Positions 43,488-51,779 of a stretch of DNA of 64,000 bases are shown one piece after another (positions within the stretch are counted from its first letter, which is position 1; the number at the start of each line of letters is the position of its first letter). The stretch is taken from assembly GCA_020696365.1 (NCBI GenBank), contig JAEHCM010000005.1, forward strand, positions 1-64,000. The letters are read 5' to 3'. This DNA comes from Thermoplasmata archaeon. Its GTDB lineage: Archaea; Thermoplasmatota; Thermoplasmata; UBA10834. The notes below the pieces were generated by a model. That model saw only the letters and a list, made by a program, of their open reading frames with translations. It was not told the origin of the DNA and ran no database searches. The position numbers were made by a program, and so were the translations under genes.

Positions 43488-44030
43488 CTATTGCGAACCC
43501 AGCTTGGCAGACATGGCGGCGCCGAGGGCTTCGAACATGTTCTCGACGTTCTGCCCGGTCTTGGCACTGGTGAGGAACGCCTTGGAGTTGTACTTGGAAG
43601 CCAGCTCCTCGAGGTCCGCCTCCTTCACGACGCCTTCGTTCTCAAGGTCCGCCTTGTTCCCTGCAAACACGATCGGGACGTCGCCTGCCACATCGGTGAG
43701 AGCCTTGATCCAGTAGCGAAGCTCCTCGAGCGTCTCCTTGTTGGTGAGGTCGCATACCGCGATAGCCCCGTGAGCTCCGAAGAAATACGCCTCCCGGAGG
43801 AGTTCCCTGAAGCCCTTCTGGCCCATGATATCCCATACGAGCATCATGACCTTAGTCTGGCTTCCGCCGCTGTCCACCTCGATTATCTTCTTCGTCACCT
43901 TTGTGCCTATAGTCGCGATGTACCGGTCATCGAACACGTCCAGAACGAATCTCTTAATCAGGCTGGTCTTGCCGACCCCAGCGTCTCCAATGAAGCATAC
44001 CTTGACTTTCATCAGGTCGTCGTCAGTCAT
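43488..44030 (-). CDS. Ras-superfamily small GTPase (Rab-like)
   Basis: A 180-residue GTPase with all G motifs: GDAGVGKTS (15-23), Thr40 in switch I (YIATIGT), DIMGQ (67-71, with the catalytic Gln), NKAD (125-128) and TSAK (155-157 for SAK). The TIGTKVTKKIIEVD and AYFFGAHGAIAVCDLT blocks are strikingly Rab/Ras-like rather than Arf- or MglA-like. No C-terminal prenylation cysteine exists (ends KLGSQ), so membrane contact would need a partner. ATG 44030 with GGAGG upstream is preferred to 44045. The surface protein with a roadblock-like tail is encoded next. Confidence 0.92.
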   Translation of the reverse strand: MTDDDLMKVKVCFIGDAGVGKTSLIKRFVLDVFDDRYIATIGTKVTKKIIEVDSGGSQTKVMMLVWDIMGQKGFRELLREAYFFGAHGAIAVCDLTNKETLEELRYWIKALTDVAGDVPIVFAGNKADLENEGVVKEADLEELASKYNSKAFLTSAKTGQNVENMFEALGAAMSAKLGSQ

Positions 44031-44092
44031 CAAACAATCCTCCATCCCTAGGGCGTGTCGGAGCTCCTTCTATCAGGTGAATATGCTATGCA

Positions 44093-44101
44093 CTTTTTAA
44101 G
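44093..44101 (-). promoter_or_regulatory. TATA element of the small GTPase gene
   Basis: The minus strand reads GCTTAAAAA, predicting a transcript start near 44071 and a leader of about 40 nt containing the ribosome-binding site. Confidence 0.45.
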
Positions 44102-44222
44102 CCTTTGGTACTTGTCTGGCCCGCAAAACGATGGTGCCAGTTTCGAAAGACTCGACAAATCAGAGGTCAACAACCGGCTACTGACGGACGAGGGACATAT
44201 GCAACCGCTGGAGTCAGCGACG

Positions 44223-44232
44223 TTATTTTATC
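44223..44232 (+). promoter_or_regulatory. TATA element of the PP-loop gene
   Basis: TTATTTTATC lies about 27 bp before the GTG at 44255, which therefore would be read from a leaderless mRNA. Confidence 0.45.
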
Positions 44233-44254
44233 GCACAGGCTCGCTCACTGTGCC

Positions 44255-45010
44255 GTGCTCGACTCGACTACCCTCCTGAAAACTATCGAAAGGGCTGTGG
44301 AACACCTTGTTCGTCCGCATAGGACCGTGGGTGTCGCATACTCAGGAGGACTGGATAGCTCAGTAATAGCTGCGCTCGCTAGCAGGCATACTGAGGCGAC
44401 CTGCTATTCGGCATGTGTCAAGGGATCGCATGACGCAGAGCATGTGCATGCTTTCGCGCGCGCGGATGGCTTCGATGTAAGGATCCTGGAGCTGACTGAC
44501 GACGACATACCGGAGTTGGCACGTCTGGCCAGATCCGTGCTTCTCACGACTGACCCGGTCAGAATCTCATATACGATACCTTCACTCCGGGTGATCGAGG
44601 GCGCGGTCGAGCCTGCGGTTCTCGTCGGGAGCATCGCCGATGAGATCTTTGCGGGGTATGCGAAATACGAATCGGTCGACAACGTGGTCGAACTGATGGC
44701 TCTTGACTTGAAAAAGGCGCTTGACGAGATAGGGTTACTGTCACAATATGCAGAAAAACGACACACGATTCTGCTGGCGCCCTATGCCGATACGGCCGTA
44801 ATCGAGGCGTCCTCGCAGGTCGCCCTTGAGGACATGCTCGGACCTGAAGGACGGAAGCTGATCCTGAGGGAATGTGCCGACATAATGGGGCTCGAGGCAA
44901 GTGCTCGGCCGAAGAAAGCAGCTCAATACAGCTCAGGTGTTTCGAAGGCAATGAAGAGGCTTGCGAAGGCGGAGGGGAAAACGGTCAGCGAGTGGGTTCT
45001 CGGCCTCTGA
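44255..45010 (+). CDS. asparagine synthase-like PP-loop ATPase, no glutaminase domain
   Basis: A 251-residue N-type ATP pyrophosphatase matching the synthetase half of AsnB: YSGGLDSSVIAAL (PP-loop) and GSIADEIFAGYAKY, the counterpart of the DELFGGY block. The N-terminal Ntn glutaminase domain of AsnB is missing, so ammonia would come from elsewhere, or the protein modifies a different substrate. GTG 44255 is preferred over 44105 because the longer start adds low-quality sequence and a TATA box precedes the GTG. FolC follows 53 bp downstream with its own promoter. Confidence 0.8.
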   Translation: MLDSTTLLKTIERAVEHLVRPHRTVGVAYSGGLDSSVIAALASRHTEATCYSACVKGSHDAEHVHAFARADGFDVRILELTDDDIPELARLARSVLLTTDPVRISYTIPSLRVIEGAVEPAVLVGSIADEIFAGYAKYESVDNVVELMALDLKKALDEIGLLSQYAEKRHTILLAPYADTAVIEASSQVALEDMLGPEGRKLILRECADIMGLEASARPKKAAQYSSGVSKAMKRLAKAEGKTVSEWVLGL

Positions 45011-45031
45011 TGCCGGCCGTGCATTCGCAAC

Positions 45032-45040
45032 CATATAATA
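45032..45040 (+). promoter_or_regulatory. TATA element of folC
   Basis: CATATAATA is centred about 27 bp before the ATG at 45064, consistent with a leaderless or nearly leaderless mRNA. Confidence 0.5.
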
Positions 45041-45063
45041 TCCGGCGGCTGGTGTGCCTGACG

Positions 45064-46392
45064 ATGGGCTACTCAGAACTCGTGCAGTGGATGTTCAATC
45101 TGGAGAGGTTCGGCATAAAGCTCGGTCTTGAGAACATGACCGAGTATCTGTCGAGGATCGAGGATCCGCACAAGAGCTTCAGATCGGTCCATGTCACCGG
45201 AACGAACGGCAAGGGCGCCGTCTGCGCCTTCCTAGCGTCAATACTAGAGGAGAGCGGGCTGAAGGTCGGATTGTACACCTCACCGCACCTTGTCGACTTC
45301 CGTGAGCGCATACGGATAAACGGCCGGATGATCTCCGAGAAGGACGTCGTCAGACTCGGCAACGAGCTGAGGGTGACGATGGAGGGCATGGCCAAGGAGA
45401 GCGGTGAGCAGCAGCTCACATTCTTCGAGTTCACAACCGGGCTGGCATTCAAGTACTTCAGCGAACAGTGCGTAGACATCGCAGTGGTAGAGGTGGGGAT
45501 GGGAGGACGGCTCGATGCGACGAACGTCATCTCTCCGGAGGTCTCAGCGATCACCCGCATCGGTCTGGAACATACCGCCTATCTCGGCAATACAATGGAG
45601 CAGGTCGCTCGAGAGAAGGCAGGTATAGTGAAGACAGGGGTTCCTGTCGTCTGCTCGGACCGCAACTCCGAGTCGCTGAGTGTGATCAGAAGTGCTTGCG
45701 CACGGAAGAAGTCGAAGCTCAGCCTCGTAGGAAAGGACTTCGGAGCCGGGAATGTGATAGCACGAGCTGATGGCACCTCGTTCGACTATGATGGGCGGAC
45801 GAGAATCCTCGGACTCAGCACACGCCTGATCGGTGTGCACCAGGCCGAGAACGCTGCGACGGCGATTGCGGTGACTGAGCAGATGAATGCTGCAGGGTAC
45901 GCGATATCCGAGTCCTCAATGAGGGAAGGCGTGGCAAAGACGAAGTTGTCGGGGCGTTTGGACATTTGGTCTAAAGACCCACTCGTGATTCTCGATGGAA
46001 GCCATAACCCCGAAGGAGTACGCACCACGGTCTCCGTACTTGACTCGCTCGGTCTGACACCCTTGACCTTCGTTGTGGCATGCATGGACGACAAGGACGG
46101 ACTCGGGATAATCGCGGGACTAGCCCCATACGCGAGCAGGATGGTCATCACTGAAGTAAAGACCGGGCGGTCGATAAAGGCAGCTCAACTGGCGATTCTC
46201 GCGAGGCAGTCGTTCGACGGCGAAGTCTCAGTCGAAGAGAATGTGCAAGATGCGATGACAAGTGCGCTCTCGAATGCTACCGGAGAGGGGGTGTGCGCGA
46301 TTGGCTCGTTCTACTTGGTCGGAGATGTGATGCGGTGGCTGGGAACGCCAGATCTCGATAATGTCGATGAAGTGGGCGCACGCAAGGTATAA
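45064..46392 (+). CDS. folC: folylpolyglutamate synthase / dihydrofolate synthase family
   Basis: A 442-residue Mur-ligase-fold enzyme: ATP loop VTGTNGKGAVCAFL, YTSPHLVDFRERI, EVGMGGRLDATNVI and DGSHNPEGVRTTV are all family hallmarks. It adds glutamate to folates (or a pterin/coenzyme analogue). ATG 45064 gives the usual MGYSELVQWM beginning; a longer frame to 44872 overlaps the PP-loop gene. Its presence suggests that the organism uses folate-type C1 carriers, or glutamylates a related cofactor. Confidence 0.93.
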   Translation: MGYSELVQWMFNLERFGIKLGLENMTEYLSRIEDPHKSFRSVHVTGTNGKGAVCAFLASILEESGLKVGLYTSPHLVDFRERIRINGRMISEKDVVRLGNELRVTMEGMAKESGEQQLTFFEFTTGLAFKYFSEQCVDIAVVEVGMGGRLDATNVISPEVSAITRIGLEHTAYLGNTMEQVAREKAGIVKTGVPVVCSDRNSESLSVIRSACARKKSKLSLVGKDFGAGNVIARADGTSFDYDGRTRILGLSTRLIGVHQAENAATAIAVTEQMNAAGYAISESSMREGVAKTKLSGRLDIWSKDPLVILDGSHNPEGVRTTVSVLDSLGLTPLTFVVACMDDKDGLGIIAGLAPYASRMVITEVKTGRSIKAAQLAILARQSFDGEVSVEENVQDAMTSALSNATGEGVCAIGSFYLVGDVMRWLGTPDLDNVDEVGARKV

Positions 46393-46394
46393 AT
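46388..46394 (+). promoter_or_regulatory. TATA element of tRNA-Gly
   Basis: TATAAAT, centred 35 bp before the mature tRNA 5' end, overlapping the last codons of folC. Confidence 0.6.
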
Positions 46395-46425
46395 GGATAG
46401 CCGGTATTCGACCAATCTGCAAGAT

Positions 46426-46498
46426 GCGGCTGTAGTGTAGCTGGTTATCACTTGAGCTTGCCAAGCTCAGAACGCGGGTTCAAATCCCGGCGGCCGCA
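46426..46498 (+). tRNA. tRNA-Gly (GCC anticodon)
   Basis: A 73-nt cloverleaf. The acceptor stem GCGGCTG pairs with CGGCCGC, with A as the discriminator base. The anticodon arm TGAGC-TTGCCAA-GCTCA carries GCC, reading GGC/GGU glycine codons. The T arm is CGGGTTCAAATCCCG. No intron is seen and CCA is not encoded. An AT-richer block begins directly after it. Confidence 0.95.
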
Positions 46499-46510
46499 CT
46501 TTCATCTTTC

Positions 46511-46541
46511 TGAGGAAAAGGCCATAGGGGCGGAAGGATCC
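46511..46541 (+). repeat. dispersed repeat copy 2
   Basis: GAGGAAAAGGCCATAGGGGC followed by GGAAGGATCC, 12 bp after tRNA-Gly and about 40 bp before the zinc-ribbon gene. It matches the copy at 18331 through the GGATCC, apart from small differences. Confidence 0.65.
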
Positions 46542-46579
46542 TTAAGCCATTGAGAGCAATGGGGGGGCGGTCGAGGAGA

Positions 46580-46882
46580 ATGGCGAAGAAGTGTCCGAAG
46601 TGCAAGGATGACTTTCCAAAGGGGGGGAGGTTCTGCTCCAACTGTGGATTCGAACCCATGAGTCGAACCTTCCTTATTACGGTTCTAATAAGGGGCGTTC
46701 TGCTGGCAATCTTGCTAACAGGTAATGTCATCCTCAAGAACTGGGTCTTAGCCGTTCTCGTCGCTCTGTTGGTTGTCTTATTGGGCTACGAATTTGCCAA
46801 CCGCTTTCGGTTGTCCCGAGCGACTGTGCCTGATGAATTGGAGGGGAATGCCACCTCTTGCGCCGTTGAGAAAAGGCCATAG
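46580..46882 (+). CDS. zinc-ribbon membrane protein
   Basis: A 100-residue protein: a short zinc ribbon at the N-terminus (CPKCKDDFPKGGRFCSNCG, four Cys) followed by two closely spaced hydrophobic segments (about residues 30-75). This architecture is common in archaeal membrane proteins of unknown role. Its last five codons (VEKRP, stop) are formed by repeat copy 3, so the repeat has either been captured as coding sequence or the gene end was replaced by it. ATG 46580 follows GAGGAG. Confidence 0.7.
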   Translation: MAKKCPKCKDDFPKGGRFCSNCGFEPMSRTFLITVLIRGVLLAILLTGNVILKNWVLAVLVALLVVLLGYEFANRFRLSRATVPDELEGNATSCAVEKRP

Positions 46883-46891
46883 GGGCGGACG
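46866..46891 (+). repeat. dispersed repeat copy 3
   Basis: TTGAGAAAAGGCCATAGGGG then CGGACG, direct repeat of copy 2 at a distance of 356 bp. It supplies the end and stop codon of the zinc-ribbon gene and lies 27 bp before the HEPN gene. Confidence 0.65.
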
Positions 46892-46918
46892 GGAATCGGG
46901 AGTACGGCCGAGGATAGA

Positions 46919-47830
46919 ATGATCAGAACATACATCAAATTGGACAATCAGTTCATCTCTAGCATCCCGTCAGAACAGAAGCACCTTGCCGATGTTCTCA
47001 CCAGGTTCTTGAGAACCTTGGGTGATGCAACTGTGAATCATAGTGAGATGATTGGAGTCTCAGATGAAGAACTCCTGGCCAAGGGAGACCGAGACTTCTA
47101 CTATTGTGTCTGTCCGTACTGCAATCAGCAGTCCTGGAGACTACTGTCAAAAGGAGATAGCGTCGAATCGAATGGGCATGTGTCCTGTCCCAATTGTACA
47201 GAGACAAATCCCTATGACAAGATAAAGAACGCTCTGGACAAGGCACGAACTCTTGAGGACATTGCCGACAAGACAACGGATGAAACAAAGAGAAGGGTAT
47301 TGCTGGAGCAGTGCATAGTCGTTATAGCAACTGCGATTGAGATATTCCTTCGTGATGCTTATTCAACAATAATGAATCTTAGGTATGTCAAGATTAATCA
47401 GACACTAATTCAGAAATTCTTGAAGGATAGCAGGAATGAATTCACCAACATTGACAGAGCAAGAGACCGATTCAAAACTGATCTTGGAATTGATCTCGCT
47501 TCGGTCATGCCTAAGGACAAGATCGGTGAACTCATACTGCTGATGGCGAAAAGGAATGCCATCGTCCACAATAATGGAATTGCGGATGACCAATTTCTGA
47601 GGCAAATAGAGCGCAGTGGTAACACTCAGGGAATGATTAGAACACTCCGTCAAGAATACAAAAGAATGGAGACAATCCCGATCTCCGTTGATGAGGTTTG
47701 CATCTATCTGTCAACATCGCACATCTATTCTCGCAAGCTGGGAGAGGTATTCGATGATGAATATCGGAAGATTAACATGGATTATCTCTTTGAATATCTC
47801 AGAGATATGTATCTCAACAAGATGTTCTGA
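46919..47830 (+). CDS. zinc-ribbon HEPN-domain protein, candidate RNase
   Basis: A 303-residue protein in visibly AT-richer DNA. Residues 63-93 hold a zinc ribbon (CPYC at 65-68 and CPNC at 90-93). The rest is all-helical and contains the HEPN motif R-x4-H as Arg212-His217 (KRNAIVHNNG), preceded by a long helix (LEQCIVVIATAIEIFLRDAY), as in RiboL-PSP/HEPN proteins. Many such proteins are toxins or defence RNases. No MNT-type antitoxin lies next to it. Function is inferred from the motif only. Confidence 0.75.
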   Translation: MIRTYIKLDNQFISSIPSEQKHLADVLTRFLRTLGDATVNHSEMIGVSDEELLAKGDRDFYYCVCPYCNQQSWRLLSKGDSVESNGHVSCPNCTETNPYDKIKNALDKARTLEDIADKTTDETKRRVLLEQCIVVIATAIEIFLRDAYSTIMNLRYVKINQTLIQKFLKDSRNEFTNIDRARDRFKTDLGIDLASVMPKDKIGELILLMAKRNAIVHNNGIADDQFLRQIERSGNTQGMIRTLRQEYKRMETIPISVDEVCIYLSTSHIYSRKLGEVFDDEYRKINMDYLFEYLRDMYLNKMF

Positions 47831-47872
47831 TTCCATCTTTGATTGAAGTCAGAGAAATGAAAAAGGTTTGGT

Positions 47873-47894
47873 GGGGGTGGTAAACCCCCGTTTT
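47873..47894 (+). terminator. hairpin terminator after the HEPN gene
   Basis: GGGGGT and ACCCCC form a perfect six-pair stem around GGTAA, followed by GTTTT, 43 bp after the HEPN stop codon. It resembles a bacterial-style intrinsic terminator. Confidence 0.6.
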
Positions 47895-47950
47895 CGATAC
47901 CCTTCCCGAGATGCCATTCTGGAAGAGCTATGTACCTTTTTCAGCCGAGC

Positions 47951-47991
47951 CAGTCGAAAATGTGGGTTCAAATCCCCTTCGGTCCACTCCA
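47951..47991 (+). other. tRNA 3'-end-like fragment with nearby inverted repeat
   Basis: GTGGGTTCAAATCCC has the T-arm consensus of a tRNA and is followed by an acceptor-like GGTCCACTCCA, but no matching 5' half or anticodon arm is present. It is not a copy of the tRNA-Gly end: only GGGTTCAAATCCC is shared. The 10-mer ATGTGGGTTC (47960) recurs inverted as GAACCCACAT (48048). This could mark an integration boundary. Confidence 0.4.
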
Positions 47992-48104
47992 TTGCGATTC
48001 ATTGAGATTAGAGGAAAGAAGTCTAGCTATCGTATGGTCCAATCATCGAACCCACATACGTTGGCCAAGAAATCGAATCTCATCCTCAGCTGAAGGAATG
48101 GCTG

Positions 48105-51041
48105 TCAGTCTCTCCGTTCCCTCTGCAACCTGCCCGGAGCCCACCATGCCCATCTACCGAGAACGGTCATCATCGCGGGAACGAAGTACGTCCTCACGAC
48201 CATCGCGTCGAGCATAATGGCGAACGCCAGCGCGAACCCCATCTGCTTCAGCATCATGGTGCTCGAGATCATCATCGCGCTGAACGCCGAGCCCATTATG
48301 ACAGCCAAGGCAGTGATGATACCGCCCGTCCAGTCGAGCGATTCCCGAATGGCGTCCTTGTCCGACCGACCCTTGTGTATCTCTTCCCTTATCCTCGTGA
48401 GGATGAATATGTTGTAGTCCATCCCGATGCCCATGAGCATGACGAAGAGGATCAGCGGGATGAGCCATAGGATAGGCTCGCCAAGACCGTACCCGAACAA
48501 GAGCACGGTGGCGGCGAACGCCCACGAAATGCTCAACAGGATCGAGAGTATCGCGAAGAGCGATAGCAGAACGGCTCCCAGGACTATCAACAGCACGATG
48601 AATATGCCGATCACGACCAATAGCTCCATGGTTCTGAACTGCTCGTCCAGGTCGATCTTGAGGTCGTAGATGACCGCTGTCGATCCACCGACGTACATCT
48701 CAGCGGAGGAAAGCAGAGGGTACTGTGTCATCGTATCGGCCAGCAGGGTCCTCAACTCGGCCACCGTGTCGAGGGATCGTGAGGCCATCGGCCCATCCTC
48801 GAGGACGACGGTTATCAGGGCAGTCCGATTGTCGATCCCTATGCTCTGGTGCATCAGGAACTCCTGGCTGGCCCGGGCTTCAGGAGAGAGAGCGCTCAGG
48901 TTCCTGTAGTCTATGGGGGCACCGTTCGGGTTCGTCGGACCGACGACCTGCTTGATGTTGTCGAGCGAAGTGATCGCGGCCTCCAAGCCTCCTATCGCAT
49001 CGAGGGCGTCTGTACTGAAGTTGCCATCAGCATATATCGCGCCGGGCATCCTGACGACAATCTGGGTCGGCATGATCCTGCCAGCGCCGAAGGCGTCGGT
49101 CATGGCTATGACGCCTTCGTTGCTCTCTGAGTCGGAGCCCATCCCCTCGATGAAATCGAAGCTCGTCTCCGCGCTGATGAACACGTAAGTCGTCGGTATC
49201 GAGACGAGCATCGCGACCACGATTACCGCCTTCGCGTGCCTTATGGAGTAGTCTGCGGCCTTGTAGAAGTAGCCGTGCTCTCCTCTCACCTTCTTCTCCA
49301 TGACGTTCCTCGCGAATTTCTTCCAGCGCTCCTTGGTGGTGGGCCAGAATATGCGGTTCCCGAAGATCATCAGGAGGGAAGGAACGAGGGTGAGCGCGAC
49401 CAGAATCGAGACGCCGACGGCCATCCCAATCACAAGACCCATTGTGCGTATCATAGAGAAATCGGAAATCCCCAACGCGAGGAAGGATATCATGACGGTG
49501 GCGCCGCTGGTCGTTATGCTTTCTCCGGCCCAGGTGACGGAGATCCGGACGGCTTCGACCTTCGACATCCCCTTGATACGCTCTTCACGGTACCGTGCCA
49601 CGATGAAGATCGCGTAATCCGTTCCCACACCCATCAGGATGCTGAACAGCATCGTGACGACGGTGTAGTGGATGTCCGCCACCAGCGAACCGACCAGGAA
49701 CACGACCGCCTGGCTAACGCCGAGAGCGACCATCACGCTTCCAAGCGGAAGGAACTGGGCTACGACGGACCTGAAGAAGAATCCCATGAGGATGATTATC
49801 AGAGCGATCGTGATCGGTTCGATGAGCATCAGGTCGTCGTTCATAGCGGATTCCATGTCAGCGGTGATAGCCGCGTCCCCTGTGACGAAGAGATCGTATG
49901 AATCAGACAGGTACGTGGCCTCCGCGTCGACGACGATGGCTCTGAGCGTTTCGACGTTGTCGACTATGGGTTTGATTTCGCCGATAGCGAACCCAGAGTC
50001 CTTCGAGAAGCTCAACACTATGAGCATGGCGCTGTTATCAGGGCTGATGAAGCTGGCAAGATACTCCTCTGGAAGTCCTACAGGGTATTCTGGAATTGTC
50101 CTCGTCCTGACGATCTCGTCGGCCAGGTTCGCGCTCTCAACGAGCGAATAATCCGGACCAAGTGTGTACACTTCCTCTAGGAAGGACATGTCCTCGATTC
50201 CAGCGAACGAGGCGACCGTCGTCAAGGTGAATGCATGCACCAACGTCTCATTGGAGAATGTCGCCAGATCGAACCATTCGACAACGGCGTACATCACCGC
50301 CTTCTGGTCGTCCGGATACGGAAGACCGTTGATGAACATCGGTGCTGCCGTCAGGATCGCATGATTCGCCCTCGCCTGCGGGTCCGCGGTCAGGGTGGCG
50401 TTGCCAGAGGTGGAGTTCCATGCGTCTGCGAACAACGAGTAGAAATGATAGGTAGCCTCAGCCGTAGAGGCATCCTCTGTCGACATGAGGCCATCCAACT
50501 CTCCGAGAGTCAGAGAGTAAGCCTCCGCGTCTCTCTCAGATACAGTCGAGGACGCGTTCGTGAGGTAAACCCAGCTGCTCATGTGAATCGACGGCACGCC
50601 GTAAAGGAGATACGTAGTGGAGTTGACCAGATACTCGGTCTCATGGAGTATGGGACCTATCTCTAGGACCGCTCCATTTGTCACGTCTCTGTAGACCGAG
50701 TACACGGAAGAGATATCGGACAGATAGGAGAGCGCTTCCGTGCCTGCAATCCTGTCTTCGACGCCGAAACAGAAGTCCCTCGCCTGTTCAGATACCATAT
50801 CGGGCCCGACGGCCACGACCATGATGGTGCTGTTGGCCAGAGAGGTGGGGAACTGCTCGTCGATGATGGTCTGGGCTATTAGTGACTCGACATCGCCTTC
50901 GACCATCTCGGATTCCTGGTAGACCAGGACATCGTCGACCTTCAGAACCGCAGGGACAGCGTAGAACAGGACGACCAGCCAGATGGCAAGTATCTTCAAG
51001 TGATGACGAACGACCGCTCCAGCTATCCTCTCGAATATCAT
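48105..51041 (-). CDS. MMPL/RND-family membrane transporter
   Basis: A 978-residue protein with the duplicated RND plan: a membrane helix near the N-terminus (LKILAIWLVVLFYAVPAVL), a large outer domain, six helices, and the same again. The proton-relay or SSD-type segments GVGTDYAIFIVARYREER and GIGMDYNIFILTRIREE mark the two halves. Archaeal members are thought to move lipids or other hydrophobic molecules. ATG 51041 with GGAG upstream is preferred to TTG 51056. No partner genes are adjacent. Confidence 0.9.
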   Translation of the reverse strand: MIFERIAGAVVRHHLKILAIWLVVLFYAVPAVLKVDDVLVYQESEMVEGDVESLIAQTIIDEQFPTSLANSTIMVVAVGPDMVSEQARDFCFGVEDRIAGTEALSYLSDISSVYSVYRDVTNGAVLEIGPILHETEYLVNSTTYLLYGVPSIHMSSWVYLTNASSTVSERDAEAYSLTLGELDGLMSTEDASTAEATYHFYSLFADAWNSTSGNATLTADPQARANHAILTAAPMFINGLPYPDDQKAVMYAVVEWFDLATFSNETLVHAFTLTTVASFAGIEDMSFLEEVYTLGPDYSLVESANLADEIVRTRTIPEYPVGLPEEYLASFISPDNSAMLIVLSFSKDSGFAIGEIKPIVDNVETLRAIVVDAEATYLSDSYDLFVTGDAAITADMESAMNDDLMLIEPITIALIIILMGFFFRSVVAQFLPLGSVMVALGVSQAVVFLVGSLVADIHYTVVTMLFSILMGVGTDYAIFIVARYREERIKGMSKVEAVRISVTWAGESITTSGATVMISFLALGISDFSMIRTMGLVIGMAVGVSILVALTLVPSLLMIFGNRIFWPTTKERWKKFARNVMEKKVRGEHGYFYKAADYSIRHAKAVIVVAMLVSIPTTYVFISAETSFDFIEGMGSDSESNEGVIAMTDAFGAGRIMPTQIVVRMPGAIYADGNFSTDALDAIGGLEAAITSLDNIKQVVGPTNPNGAPIDYRNLSALSPEARASQEFLMHQSIGIDNRTALITVVLEDGPMASRSLDTVAELRTLLADTMTQYPLLSSAEMYVGGSTAVIYDLKIDLDEQFRTMELLVVIGIFIVLLIVLGAVLLSLFAILSILLSISWAFAATVLLFGYGLGEPILWLIPLILFVMLMGIGMDYNIFILTRIREEIHKGRSDKDAIRESLDWTGGIITALAVIMGSAFSAMMISSTMMLKQMGFALAFAIMLDAMVVRTYFVPAMMTVLGRWAWWAPGRLQRERRD

Positions 51042-51265
51042 ATCCAGCGTCTCCAAGTATCAAGTCTCACGCTCGTCTCAAAGAGGGGATAAGGTCCTCA
51101 ACAACCCAATCAGAGATATAAGAATTCCGAATGGTGTCGTTTTCGGGTGGATTCCCCGCACGAATCAGTCACAGGAAAGAAGAACTAGCCCATTCACCGC
51201 CTCGACCACACGACTCTCGCAACAGAGTAATCCGATGCGGTCGACCGAGCGGGCGTTCCAGCGGT

Positions 51266-51619
51266 CTACCGATATCGGGCCCACCGGTCAAGGAGGTCGC
51301 AGATCTCTGCCGAAACATCCTTATTCACAATCTCAGCTTTCTCTTGTTCGCGGACATAGGATATCGCGGAGACGATCGAAATCCTCGAGGCCTTGGCTAT
51401 CACGCTCGCAATCACGGTGGATGCGACGGCCTCGTCGATATCGTAATGGCTCATTATCTCCCTGATGTCGTATCTGAAGGTCGTCACCCTGTTGAGGTTC
51501 AACATCGGTGTTCTTTCGCAACTGGTCGGAGGGCGTTTCCTAAAATCTTTCCTACCACGCTTCTTGAATTTCCCGCTCCGCCTTGCCAATGGCACATCTC
51601 CGATTGCGCATCCATGCAT
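51266..51619 (-). CDS. small basic protein of unknown function
   Basis: A 117-residue protein. The first 40 residues are strongly basic (SGKFKKRGRKDFRKRP); the rest is predicted helical (DIREIMSHYDIDEAVASTV, SAISYVREQEKAEI). A TATA-like CATTTAAGT about 20 bp before ATG 51619 suggests a leaderless mRNA; a shorter start at 51505 is possible. The basic arm suggests nucleic-acid binding. The frame on the other strand is likely its shadow. Confidence 0.55.
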   Translation of the reverse strand: MHGCAIGDVPLARRSGKFKKRGRKDFRKRPPTSCERTPMLNLNRVTTFRYDIREIMSHYDIDEAVASTVIASVIAKASRISIVSAISYVREQEKAEIVNKDVSAEICDLLDRWARYR

Positions 51620-51779
51620 GCCTTGCTACTTAAATGTTGACGGCTGATTCGGTGGTATCGCGCGCAAATCGCCACTGGACCGACCGGAATCCGAGCGCAG
51701 GGACAGGTAATCCACCGCTACATTGACGAGCAGATGAAGGCTGCGCTAGTGCAGCTGCACTCCACTTCTCAGGGGAACT

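Noticed and set aside
46426-47991. tRNA-Gly as the att site duplicated at the island's far end
   Set aside because: The far fragment shares only the universal T-arm GGGTTCAAATCCC with tRNA-Gly, not its 3' end.
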